Source: Artemisia argyi (lineage: Eukaryota > Streptophyta > Magnoliopsida > Asterales > Asteraceae). From it: DNA of 64,000 nucleotides. The translations under genes were made by a program, and so were the position numbers. The notes beneath the pieces were generated by a model. That model saw only the letters and a list, made by a program, of their open reading frames with translations. It did not search any database and was not told the origin of the DNA. The stretch spans positions 100,268,147-100,332,146 of the forward strand of contig CM060697.1 in assembly GCA_030686995.1 (NCBI GenBank), given 5' to 3'. Positions 50,087 to 60,063 of this stretch are shown here, one piece after another; position 1 is the stretch's first letter, and every line of letters starts with the position of its first letter.

Positions 50087-51115
50087 ACAACATTACGTGA
50101 GACTAACATTCGATTTCTTGTTTCCTATTTTTTACTGTTTGGTAAACTTTATTTTGTATCTTTTGGTTTTGTATGGATATCCCGGAGACTGATATCTAAA
50201 GCTAAGACTAGATTTAGTCATTATAATAGTAAAGGGTAGATCATTTAGATTTACTACAGTTAAATCTTATGATTTTTTAACTTGTGTTCAAGGCTGTAAC
50301 TTGCTTATTTTGAACTATGAGCTTGCGGGGTGTGTAAATGAGCCAAGCTACTCGAGCTCTCGCAAAAAACTCGAAATGAGCCTAGCTTAAACGAGCCCGA
50401 GCTTTATATATCGAGCTCGATTAAGCTTGCGAGAATCTGAGATAACAAATTGTAACGTTGGTGTAGTTGACATAATAAACCCAAGCACCAGAAGCATTTT
50501 ACAGTCATAGATGTCGCAACTATGTCCTGGCATGTATGTTTACCTTTTGTCTATCGATACAGCATCCATGGTTGTGAGTTGTGACTACTTCACATTCATC
50601 TCCCAATTAATATCAGACAGCAGCTGGTACTCTCTCTATCACGATCACCAATCTTTTCCTCACACAGTCACACTTGCACACCATCATAAATGTATACAAG
50701 TGACTGTCCTCGACAGATGTTGAAGTGAGCACGAGAGAAATACAGATAATGAGAGCGTGTCCAACAAACAGAATGCAATTGGCATGGAATCTCCGAAAAG
50801 TTCTAAAACATCTGCTACTCTTGACTTTTAGCTCCTTGGTTTGTCCTTCAATTGTGTACCGATCCGATATGAATGAGTGAAAACGATTATCAATTGCGGT
50901 TTCTTGAATAAACTTTTCGAAAGTCCTGTTGGTTTTGGCACCAACAATTTCCTCTTAGTCTGTAAACAACATAATTGAAACTCAAATCATCCAAACACAA
51001 ACTTGCTTATTCTTCTTGCTCTTTGCTTTTTAACTTCATTAGATTTAGGCTTCACATTTCCTTATACAATGTACAAGTACACTTCAAGTATCCAAGTTTT
51101 TTTGTTTTCGACTAG
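50087..51115. other. EXS 3' flank and spacer
   Basis: Presumed 3' UTR follows the stop. A GAGCTCGA-rich repeat at about 50,325-50,440 (CGAGCTCTCGC, GAGCCCGAGC, CGAGCTCGATT) resembles the diverged copy near 56,050-56,215. No gene is seen. Confidence 0.5.
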
Positions 51116-51535
51116 CTGCTTTACTTGGATCTTTAAGTCCACCAAACCGCAGACCGTCCCACAACTCATTTATGGACAACAATGGGCAAGAATAACCTAA
51201 CTTTCGTGAGTTGCCCTAATCTTTCTTACAGATTCATCAGCTTGTATGTGCTTATATTTACCTCATTCATCTTCTTGAAAAACTATAACACAATTTGGCA
51301 CCTCTACATTTAGGATTTTGTGCAGGATATAAGTGTGTGATTGCGCATGTATATTGCTGGGTCAGAGGAAGTAATCTGAAATGGCAATGTACATGGACAT
51401 ACAAGTTATCTGCCCATCTTCGTCATCATCATGTCACAGTATTTGTCACATTTGAAATTTTTTGCAGACTCCAGTGGGCATATTCTTGTAGAAAACAAGT
51501 GGAACAAAATGAACTCCAAACAAAACATTAAAATG
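51116..51535 (+). pseudogene. Partial duplicate of the last two EXS exons
   Basis: 51,116-51,185 matches exon 12 of the gene's final pair (CTGCTTTACTTGGATCTT onward, with LIYGQQW for LIYGQKW), preceded by an AG acceptor. 51,349-51,535 matches the last exon (RGSNLKWQCTWTYKLSAHLR). The donor after the first is GCAAG instead of GTAAG, the second has gained about 20 bases upstream and has a frame break around TTTGAAATTTTTTGC, and upstream exons are absent. It is a tandem 3' duplication that has lost function. Confidence 0.88.
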
Positions 51536-52930
51536 ACGAAAATCTCCAAGGCGGCCTGGCGGTAATATGGCACAAAGGTTTCAGAGGAGACCTGGATTCA
51601 CAGCTCGCTGAATAAACTCTTGGGTAGTAAAAAACAACCACAAAAATACCCATCATGTCACATGTACATCAAAATCACAAAAGGGTTCAACTATCCAAAG
51701 TCTTTTTGTAAGAATAACTACTTAATTTGAACAACAACGCATTGACAACATATTTTGTGTATTTTTCATTTCATGAAATGGTATTGCTTGTGTCGACTTA
51801 TTCAATAAGCTTAGAAGCTTATACAGTTTAACTTTTGCAGAGCTCATAAGCCCAGTTTTTCCAACTTATAAGGTTAAATTAAGCCACTGTACATAAGACC
51901 ATTTTACGGGTTTTTTGAAGACTATTTGTGCAACCAGATTTTGTAATCATTTTGCAGATTGTTCATACCTAAAAGCAAGTTTAGTGCTTCAATATAGAAA
52001 CAATTTTATGACTACCAAATTGGAGACGTAAAAGGTCATCAATCAACCCAGTAACAAATTATTTTGTCATCTATATAAAACAATCTTCTAATGCTAAGTT
52101 AGTTTGTAAGTAACTGACGTCTCATCATATTTTTTCCCCCTGAAATGGTGAATTTTATTAACTTTAGAATCAGCAAAATTACATGGAATTCAACAACATC
52201 CTTATATGAACATGCTCATATGGCTAATACAAGATTTCAGTAACATACAAATACAAAACATTCAGGGACTTTAGTTGGTTCAAAAATCACAATTCTTCTA
52301 GACTTAGCAACCACATGCTATAGGCAACCATGGAGAAATATCTTTGTTTGACCACATTTCCAATGAACAAACACCCTACCTAGTCTCAACCGCAGCCCTT
52401 ACAACTGAAACTATCTTATTCAGGGCATCACCAAACAAAAGATCAAAACTCTTGTTCCATTGCGTCTCAAGTGCATAGAGCTACATTTCCTTATTCAGGC
52501 ATCACTCAAGTTGCACTGAGTTGCCCAAAGATACATCCCACCTTGGCTACATTTCCCATTCCTGTTTTCATAACTCCAGCACCATAAATAACACAGAATA
52601 GGCATCACCAAGTTGGCAACTTGGCACTCCACCATGTTTCCTGGAAACCTACTTTATGTAACTGTTTACTAGTCTCAAATGGACAGAGCAACTCACCAAT
52701 GATTAGTTGCCACTCCAGAACAAAAATTACGTAAGTTAAATGTCACATTTGACAGAACACAAGTTATGTGTCTTTAGTTTAACAATCAATATGTCAATAC
52801 TCTTCGCCGGTTATTTGAAGACCTCACCATAGAAAATGTATCATGAGATATTTAGTTCCATGTCATAATCTATATTTTTATGCTAACAACATGGTTTAAA
52901 AATATAAAATCTGTTAAACAATAAACAAAT
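51536..52930. other. Spacer, nothing recognised
   Basis: No ORF, repeat array or RNA signature was found between the EXS pseudogene and the snoRNA cluster. Confidence 0.5.
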
Positions 52931-52935
52931 GTATG

Positions 52936-53065
52936 AGGTGTTTCACGATAAAAGGACATTGATAGACCATTTATCAGGATAGCCACAAATATTAATATGG
53001 CGTCCAAGCCATTACACCGTGAGGAACTGTTTTTAATCCTCCAGAATTGGTAAACGGACGCCTTT
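52936..53065 (-). ncRNA. Candidate H/ACA snoRNA, cluster copy A
   Basis: On the minus strand, arms GGCGTCC and GGACGCC (plus 53,056-53,062 and 52,999-53,005) form a lower stem, GAGGA/TCCTC an upper stem, leaving an internal pocket as in H/ACA guides. A hinge ATATTA fits the H box ANANNA. The 3' part ends GTGAAACACCT with ACA at plus 52,939-52,941. The second hairpin is only partly convincing. Near-identical to copy B at 59,206-59,335, including both stems. Confidence 0.5.
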
Positions 53066-53136
53066 TATGTAGTAAATTATACCATTTAAAAAAAAATTGC
53101 AATGATAAATAAATAAATAAATGTAATGATAAAAAA

Positions 53137-53239
53137 AGCTCAGTGGAAGGAGAAGTCGTTTAAATATGGGATCACGGCAAGATTATTAATCTTGTCCACT
53201 ACCCTTTTACACTCTCAAGTGCTTTGCCTCATCATAGAT
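53137..53239 (-). ncRNA. C/D box snoRNA with 18S 3'-end guide, cluster copy A
   Basis: Minus-strand box C ATGATGA (plus 53,229-53,235) and box D CTGA (plus 53,140-53,143). Directly upstream of box D the guide ACGACTTCTCCTTCC would pair over 15 bases with GGAAGGAGAAGTCGT, which I recall as the conserved sequence near the 3' end of 18S rRNA. The terminal stem is weak. About 100 nt; partner of copy B at 59,362-59,464. Confidence 0.75.
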
Positions 53240-53291
53240 GTATTTTATCATACCATTTACTTATATCAAAATATATAAAAAAAACAAAACA

Positions 53292-53379
53292 AGAGCCTCA
53301 GTGTGTGTAACATGAGATCATTGATTAAAAATCTCTCTGAAATCCGCTAAGATAATTATTTTTTTTCATCATAAGCTCT
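53292..53379 (-). ncRNA. C/D box snoRNA with AGAGC terminal stem, cluster copy A
   Basis: Minus strand: AGAGC, TT, box C ATGATGA (plus 53,366-53,372), body, box D CTGA (plus 53,298-53,301), then GGCTCT closing the stem. 88 nt. The sequence before box D could pair with GTGTGTAACA of 25S rRNA as I recall it; this target is less sure than for its neighbours. Confidence 0.75.
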
Positions 53380-53420
53380 ATAAAAACAAATTTATAAAAA
53401 AAGAAAAAAGAAGTAAAAAT

Positions 53421-53515
53421 GTGCTCAGACAGCCAAGGGTTTTGTCGTCAAACTTTAATGGGAAGAAGAGCCCAAGATCAGAAACTCTAGTCCACAATAT
53501 GCTTCATCACGGCAC
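53421..53515 (-). ncRNA. Double-guide C/D box snoRNA for 25S rRNA, cluster copy A
   Basis: Minus strand: GTGC, box C GTGATGA (plus 53,504-53,510), box D' CTGA (plus 53,478-53,481), box D CTGA (plus 53,425-53,428), GCAC. GTGC/GCAC is the terminal stem. The D guide pairs with ACAGCCAAGGG and the D' guide with ACTCTAGTCC; both are, from memory, conserved stretches lying about 60 nt apart in eukaryotic 25S/28S rRNA. By the box-D-plus-five rule the first would direct methylation of the C in ACAGC. Confidence 0.82.
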
Positions 53516-53640
53516 TAATTTCATTTTTATAAAAAAGAAAATATACAAAAACTAGATATTGAAATAAATAAAGAGAGGATAATACAACCAATGAAACAAT
53601 GAAGAATGAAGAAGTGGTGGTTGTTTGAAGAAGAGGCGCA

Positions 53641-53740
53641 TGTGTTTATAAGGTTTTCTGTGTTGTCAACCTAATTTGTGTTTTAGAGGATTTGTTGGGT
53701 TTTATGGGCTTTTACGGAATCCATGTTCTTTGGGCTCTAA
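53641..53740 (-). promoter_or_regulatory. Promoter of snoRNA cluster copy A
   Basis: On the minus strand, upstream of the first snoRNA: TATA-like CTTATAAACA (plus 53,641-53,650) and site-II-type AGCCCA/TGGGCT elements at 53,705-53,710 and 53,731-53,736. A perfect telo box is not visible, only a TTGGGTTTTA relic near 53,694. Confidence 0.6.
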
Positions 53741-53759
53741 GAATTCGTTGTCTGTGAGT

Positions 53760-53927
53760 AAATTGAAAATCAGGTACACTTAATATGAACTGAAAATTGA
53801 AACGAAAAATCCAATTGAATAAAAACGAATCGAATTTGAAAACAAATTAAATATTTGATTTTCGGTTTGATTATTGTTTTGATGGAATAAAAATTGAATC
53901 AAATTGAACCGAACTTAAAACCAAATT

Positions 53928-54001
<74 letters not shown>

Positions 54002-54098
54002 ATCGAATTTGAAAACAAATTAAATATTTGATTTTCGGTTTGATTATTGTTTTGACGGAATAAAAATTGAATCAAATTGAACCGAACTAAAAACCAAA

Positions 54099-54184
<86 letters not shown>
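53760..54184. repeat. Tandemly duplicated A/T-rich repeat with AT microsatellites
   Basis: A block starting CGAATCGAATTTGAAAAC, about 110 bp long, occurs at about 53,826 and again at 53,999 with few differences. Each is followed by a long (AT)n run (53,937-53,998 and 54,104-54,184). Confidence 0.85.
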
Positions 54185-54188
<4 letters not shown>

Positions 54189-54939
54189 GGATCACGTGCG
54201 GATATAATTTTTTAGTGCGGACGTGCGGATGGATCTGGACCGCCCATTCCAGATCTGATCTTGACTTTTTGTAATCTGACGCTAATATCACGGTACCAAT
54301 TGATCATGAAAACGATTTTTTTGATTTTTTTTCCTTCTCAGCGATCCTTACTCTAGTTGTGTTCTTTTATTTTTTTATTTTTCAGATTTTTCTGAGCACT
54401 TTTTTCTTTTTTGATTATGAGTGCTAATGTGATATTAACGATATTATGAGTGGTACCGTGATATTAAGCTTTTTTACATGTAAAAATGAACCGTGATATT
54501 ACGATATTAAGAAAAAGTTAAAGTGATATTAAAAAAATTAACTTTGATATTAAGAAAGCATGATAGTTACGTCGATATTAACAATTTTTATTAAGAAAAA
54601 GTTTTTACGATATTAAAAAAGTTATTGTGATATTAAATTTTTTATTAAAAAAAAAGTTTTCAGAATCTGATATCACAATACCTTTAACGATAAAAACGAT
54701 TTTTTTTTGAAATTTTTTTCAGCGATTCTTAATTATTTGTTATCCTCTTTATTTTTTTAATTTTTTCAGATTTTTTTTTTATTTTTTTCAGAAAAAAAGC
54801 TAATACGATAGTAACGATCTTAAAAAAAGACGGGATATTTACGATATTCCCACTCCGCCTTTTTCAGATGGTTGACTAGATGGAGGGCTGAGATTCGTCC
54901 GTACCATCCGCACTAAAAGACAAAAACGTACCTGATCCT

Positions 54940-54943
<4 letters not shown>
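54185..54943. mobile_element. MULE-like MITE inserted in an AT microsatellite
   Basis: Left end GTGAGGATCACGTGCGG with TTTTTTAGTGCGGACG; right end, reverse complemented, ATGAGGATCAGGTACG with TTTTAGTGCGGATGG. The ends are inverted and share GAGGATCA and TTAGTGCGGA blocks over about 50 bp. Both flanks are (AT)n, which hides the target duplication. The interior holds ten GATATTA words at 54,430-54,640. No transposase. Confidence 0.75.
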
Positions 54944-55007
<64 letters not shown>

Positions 55008-55310
55008 TATATATTTATATAAAGAAAACTATTAAACCTTTTTCATAGTATACATATTACATTTTTTAATTTCAATTTTTTTTTCTGATGCTAAAAAACA
55101 ATATAACTAATTGAAATAAAAATAAAAACATTGTAATTTGGGTTTCTCGGGTCAATCCAAAAACCAAACCGATTCAAATTCGAAATTCGGTTCGCTTTAA
55201 TTCAATTTGACTTCGATTTGGTTCGGTTTTCGGTTCTACATAGAAATTTCTTTAACCGAACCGAATAAACCAAACATTCCAATAATCTAACCGATTAACA
55301 CCCCTACACG
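54944..55310. repeat. AT microsatellite and AACCGAACCGAA-type repeat
   Basis: (AT)n at 54,944-55,001, then A/T-rich DNA ending with CGGTTCGGTTTTCGG-like words and TAACCGATTAACACCCCTA, a motif common at one end of plant small repeats. It matches the CGGTTTGATT-type sequence at 53,800-54,080, so the MULE-like MITE probably split an older repeat. Confidence 0.5.
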
Positions 55311-55904
55311 CAATGTTGCAAAACTCGTTAGGCGTAGGCGGGGCGGTCGACCACCTTCGAGGCGGAATTTGCCTAGGCGCCGCCGCCTAGGCGGATTGGA
55401 ATTTTCTATATAAGAAAATTAAAATTATATGTATTTGGTATAAAATATGCATAATTTATATATATATTTAGTAATTTTATTAATGTTTTCATTATTTTTA
55501 ATTATATATCTTTTATATATGTTGTAAAATTTACATTATGTGTGATTTTTATTAAGTTTTGGGCTTAAAGTATACTCCAAGACTTTATTGGGCTTATGTA
55601 TAAGTTTTTAATGGGCCAAAAAAACCACTAATAATATATTAGGGTTACACTAGGTTATAATTTAATACTCAGCCCCCACATGCACTCATCTCTCTTCACC
55701 CTCTTGTCTCCCTTCTCCAAAATATGAAGTTAAACCGGCGTTGACCGTCGCTGATCGGCGTTGACCGACCCGCCGCCTAGGCCGATTTGGCCCGCCTAGG
55801 CGGTTCGTTGACCGCATTTTGACTAAAACGCCTAGTTTGGCCGATTTGCTGCAATCGCGGCGGTGGGTGGCTGACTAGCGCCTATGCCGCTTTTTACAAC
55901 ACTG
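55311..55904. mobile_element. Non-autonomous hAT element
   Basis: 594 bp with termini CAATGTTGCAAAACTCG and, reverse complemented, CAGTGTTGTAAAAAGCG, flanked by a perfect 8 bp duplication CCTACACG (55,303-55,310 and 55,905-55,912), the hAT signature. Both ends carry GCCTAGGC-rich subterminal palindromes (55,370-55,395; 55,775-55,800). No transposase frame. Confidence 0.93.
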
Positions 55905-55912
55905 CCTACACG

Positions 55913-57490
55913 TGTGTGGTTTGTTCAGAACGCGGACACAATTTTTGCAACTTTAAAAACGCATGTGGATTCTTTACGAGAAACTTTTGATTACCTTTTC
56001 GTCCTTGCTTTAAAGATAAAGAAATGAGCTTGTGCCTAGTGTGATTAACGAGTCGAGTTTTATTTAAGGTTTATTTCCTTCAACACATCATATAAATTAG
56101 TCGATCCCGAGCCGAGCTTGATCTTGTGAAAATCTTCGCAACGCTCGAGCTCAATATATGAGGTTCGAAATGACCTTAGGCTTTATGTATATAAACGAGC
56201 TGAATATCGTTAATTTGACCACCACAATTTGAATTTTCCTACCAATCACCATTACCAATTGACTTGGCGTAATGGTCACCATACCAACTATAGCCACCTC
56301 ATCATTCACTCTCTCCTCCAAACCAAACCACTAAAAGGGGTAGTGGTTACCAACAAATCAAGCACATAAAAAACGCACTTAAATAAAAACATGCCCCCAT
56401 AATAAACACCTGTTTGTGAACTGCAAAACAAATGTATGATTAAAAAATGACGTGCTTGTAATTTTTGTTAGGATATATTAGTGTTTAAATGGATCATTTT
56501 AATAGCGTTTTCTTCTTCATCAAAGAGAATTGTGCTTTCAAGTACAAACGGTGAGATAGTTTAGCTAGCAAAGGTCAATGTTGCATTTTGAAAAAGGCTC
56601 AAACACATGATCCTTAATCATTGTGCTCGCACCACCATCCCCTTTCGCTATGTCACCAACAAAATCTTACATGTAAGAAATGTGAGACATGTTATGTTAT
56701 GATTTTTTGACATCCCATATTGATTTGTTGGTTACCTACACTTCAATGTGTAATTAATCAAATTCAATATTATGATGAATACTCTTATTGGTTCATTATA
56801 TCTTGGCCGTATCTATGTTGGCATTAACACATGTTAACCTAAAAGTTAAACTAGTCCTTTCTATACCTTAACACACACACAAAAAAGTAGAATCATTAGC
56901 TATTCATCAAGCTCTCTACACTCAAGTGAGTCAAGGAAGAGAAACTAGTTTGTGTTTAAAGTGTGCTCTACATCATGACGAGATCCGCTTTAGCTTAAGT
57001 TATTCGTTCAAATGTTAATAATGTCGTTATTATCATATTATAAGATCTTTGTGGCATAATAGATTTATGTGTTCATCATTAATATTTGATGCTAATGTTT
57101 ATACATATAATTATCGTTTTTGAATAGATAATAACCCTTATATTAGTTTGTTTATGTTTTCACGTCTGTAAATACGTTTGTGTGATTCAAAATGCGTCAG
57201 ACTATGTGTTAATGGAATCTCATCAAGCTAACATATAAAATTTGAAATTTAAGTCATCTTCTGTGATAGCCTTAAGGGACAACAAAACTAGGGTGGAAAA
57301 AGCGGTTGAGAGGAATGTCGGTGGCTATGGGAAAATAGGTTGATGTGATGGACTAATAGAGTCAAGGAGGATTGGAGGTGAAATGGAAGAGAAGAAAGTT
57401 GGAGGCTTTTATATGATTGTTATAACCTAGATAAGGAATAGGTAGGTTTATAAACTCCTTTATTTTAAGACATTTCTTTTGTAAAAGGCA
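55913..57490. other. Spacer with a GAGCTCGA-type repeat
   Basis: About 56,050-56,215 holds a diverged copy of the 50,325-50,440 repeat (ACGAGTCGAG, GAGCCGAGCTTGAT, GCTCGAGCTCAATA). The rest is unassigned. Confidence 0.45.
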
Positions 57491-57499
57491 AAAAAGAAA

Positions 57500-57747
57500 C
57501 AAAAATAAAATCATAGTAAATTACACTGTTGGTCGTTAAACTAGGTCAAATTTTTTGGGTTTAGTCCTAAAATCGACAAAATTGCACTCATAGTCCCTAA
57601 AATACTGTTTTTGCTTTGTTAGGGGTCCTAAACCTTAACGGTCGTTAAAAATCTCGTTAGCTGCAAAGGTTTTTTCGTCTTTTCGGCATTTCTTGTCTAA
57701 ACATCATATAACACAGTTGGTCCCTGAACGATTCCAAGGCTCGATTA

Positions 57748-57784
<37 letters not shown>
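57500..57784 (+). mobile_element. Retroposon-like sequence with poly(A) tail
   Basis: Contains TAGTCCCTAAAATAC and TTGGTCCCTGAACG, typical of plant dispersed repeats, and ends in 35 uninterrupted A bases (57,750-57,784). A tail of this kind suggests LINE-driven insertion; no coding part or target duplication was identified. Confidence 0.45.
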
Positions 57785-57786
<2 letters not shown>

Positions 57787-59195
57787 TTTTATTACTTTTT
57801 TTTAACCTTTAAAAAAAACTAAAATCTTTTAAATTTCTATAAATTTCTATCATCATCACATAAACCATCACCATAACAACTCCTATTTTTCAATACTATT
57901 ATTGTTCTCTTCCACATAGGAAGTTGGAGTATTAACACAAGTTGATTAAGATATTTGTCGTTCACAAGCGATTTTCGGCACAGCTGTGATCTTTGCAAAC
58001 GCGAGCAAAGCTAAAACAAAGACGATTAATGCATATAAAAAATGCAAAACATTACGCAATAAAACATGTTTTTGCTAGAGACCTTTCCAAAAAAAGGAAG
58101 CTTGAGATCTTTCCAAAGAAGGAAGCTTCAAAAGATAACGATATTTCTTTTAATTTGTTTTGAATGGTGGATAAAATAAATAATCAAGTGAGAGATAAAA
58201 CTATTTGGATGCATAAAATCAAATTAGACGAGTACCCGTGTATAAAGATGCAGCTTTAAATTAACTGTTTTTGATAACGTTTATACAATATAAAATAATC
58301 AAAATGTGATTGAATTTTTTTTAACATAGAATAATTCAACTTAAAAAGAAACGTAACAACAATCACTTAGAAACATTTATTGTCTTTTGCAAAAAAGATT
58401 TCTAGATTTTTCTAGTTTAAATTGGTAGTTATAAAGAGAATTGTTTATACGTCGTAAAGTGACATAAGCAAAACATTAACGACCACAAGAATTCTAAATA
58501 TAATTCTTTATGTTACATTCAAGTAGCAATTGAAACAAAGTTTTTAAGATCAATGATAGACCCACTCACAAAATCCACAAAAAAAATTCACGTCAGAGAA
58601 TGGATTTTTATGTTTCTACCATTTCTCGGTTTGGTGTTTTCGTTAGAACCAAACTGAACCATAAGCTTCGATTTTATAATTAAAAAACAAAACCATCCGT
58701 TTTCAATTACCGTCTAAAACATAAAATTTCAGATGTCCCGGTTTGATTTATCCAACAAAATAAACAAATTTAAATTAAAAATAAAAAAAAGACATTTGTG
58801 AGAAAGATGAACAAATTGCCTCAGATTAGATTGTTTTCAGTGTATGAACTCAAAGTATATTTATAAACCATCATCGGCAATAACCATCAAAAGTAGAGTG
58901 ATAGTATAAGAATTGCATCAAAGAGGTTCCATTAATATAAGTTTAAAAAAATAATACGGAGTATAATAAAAGCAAATAAATTTTGACCAAACAACAAAAT
59001 AGAAACTGCAAAAATCAATAAAAAAACCAGCATAAAAAAAGTCACAAACAATTGTAAAAAAACATTAAAAGATTTGCATCAAAGAGATTCCCATCTAGAC
59101 TTGATCGAACATTAAATCCAAAATAAATCTGGAGTTCTGATGTCCCTGTCTTTTTATCATCATTTGCAAATACAAACAAATAAATTTTCTTCAAA
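57785..59195. other. A/T-rich spacer, nothing recognised
   Basis: No feature is seen between the poly(A) tract and snoRNA cluster copy B. Confidence 0.5.
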
Positions 59196-59205
59196 TAAAT
59201 GTATG

Positions 59206-59335
59206 AGGTGTTTCACGATAAAAGGACACTGAAAGACCATTTATCAGGATAGCCACAAATATTAATATGGCGTCCAAGCCATTACACCGTGAGGAACTGC
59301 TTTTAATCCTCCAGAATTGGTAAACGGACGCCTTT
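59206..59335 (-). ncRNA. Candidate H/ACA snoRNA, cluster copy B
   Basis: Same arms GGCGTCC/GGACGCC, hinge and ACA (plus 59,209-59,211) as copy A. Differences are few (ATTGATAG versus ACTGAAAG; CTGTTTTT versus CTGCTTTT on the plus strand) and fall outside the stems. Confidence 0.5.
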
Positions 59336-59361
59336 ATAATAAATAAGGGAGTGATAAAAAA

Positions 59362-59464
59362 AACTCAGTGGAAGGAGAAGTCGTTTAAAATTGAGATCAC
59401 GGCAAGATTATTAATCTTGTCCACTACCCTTTTACACTCTCAAGTGCTTAGCCTCATCATAGAT
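59362..59464 (-). ncRNA. C/D box snoRNA with 18S 3'-end guide, cluster copy B
   Basis: Box C plus 59,454-59,460, box D plus 59,365-59,368; the 15-base guide region GGAAGGAGAAGTCGT (plus 59,370-59,384) is identical to copy A, while bases just beyond it differ. Confidence 0.75.
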
Positions 59465-59520
59465 GTATTTTATCACCCCCATCTACTTATATCAAAATAT
59501 AAAAAAAAAAAAACAAAACA

Positions 59521-59607
59521 AGAGCCTCAGTGTGTGTAACATGAGATCATTGATTTAAAATCTCTCTGAAATCCGCTAAGATAATTAATTTTTTCATCAT
59601 AAGCTCT
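59521..59607 (-). ncRNA. C/D box snoRNA with AGAGC terminal stem, cluster copy B
   Basis: Terminal stem AGAGC/GCTCT, box C and box D all preserved; differs from copy A by one substitution and an A/T-run length change. Confidence 0.75.
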
Positions 59608-59648
59608 ATAAAAACAAATTTATAAAAAAGAAAAAAGAAGGTTAAAAT

Positions 59649-59743
59649 GTGCTCAGACAGCCAAGGGTTTTGTCGTCAAACTTTAATGGGAAGAAGAGCC
59701 CAAGATCAGAAACTCTAGTCCACAAATTGCTTCATCACCGCAC
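59649..59743 (-). ncRNA. Double-guide C/D box snoRNA for 25S rRNA, cluster copy B
   Basis: Box C, D', D, the GTGC/GCAC stem and both guides (ACAGCCAAGGG and ACTCTAGTCC complements) are the same as in copy A; changes are in ACAATATGC/ACAAATTGC and next to the stem. Confidence 0.82.
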
Positions 59744-59882
59744 AATACAAGAATAAAATTCTATAAAACCAGAAAACAAAAAACAAAAAACATACCAAGT
59801 ATACAAAAAGAGAGTATATTTAGACCTGGCGATAGAGAAGAATGAAGATGTGAATGAATGAGAAAGAGGCGATATATGTTTG

Positions 59883-60004
59883 CATTTATAAGTGTATCTA
59901 GATTATTAGGGTTTTGAATATTTAGGGTTGTAGGGATTGGGTTTTTAGTCTTGTGGGCTTTTATATTCGTTTAGTATGGGCCTTAATAGATACACATTTG
60001 GGCC
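59883..60004 (-). promoter_or_regulatory. Telo-box/site-II promoter of snoRNA cluster copy B
   Basis: On the minus strand, in order toward the gene: three site-II elements (plus TGGGCC 59,999-60,004, TGGGCC 59,977-59,982, TGGGCT 59,954-59,959), two telo boxes (plus TTTAGGGTT 59,921-59,929 and TTAGGGTTT 59,906-59,914) and a TATA box TTATAAATG (plus 59,883-59,891). This is the known arrangement for plant ribosomal-protein and snoRNA genes. Transcription should start near 59,850-59,860. Confidence 0.85.
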
Positions 60005-60063
60005 TTTTCAATTGTGAAGCTAAAAATTTTACTGTTTCCAAAAGCTATAGACCGTAACTTTCA

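Noticed and set aside
54077..54291. IYIYIY open frames
   Set aside because: Translation of an AT microsatellite.
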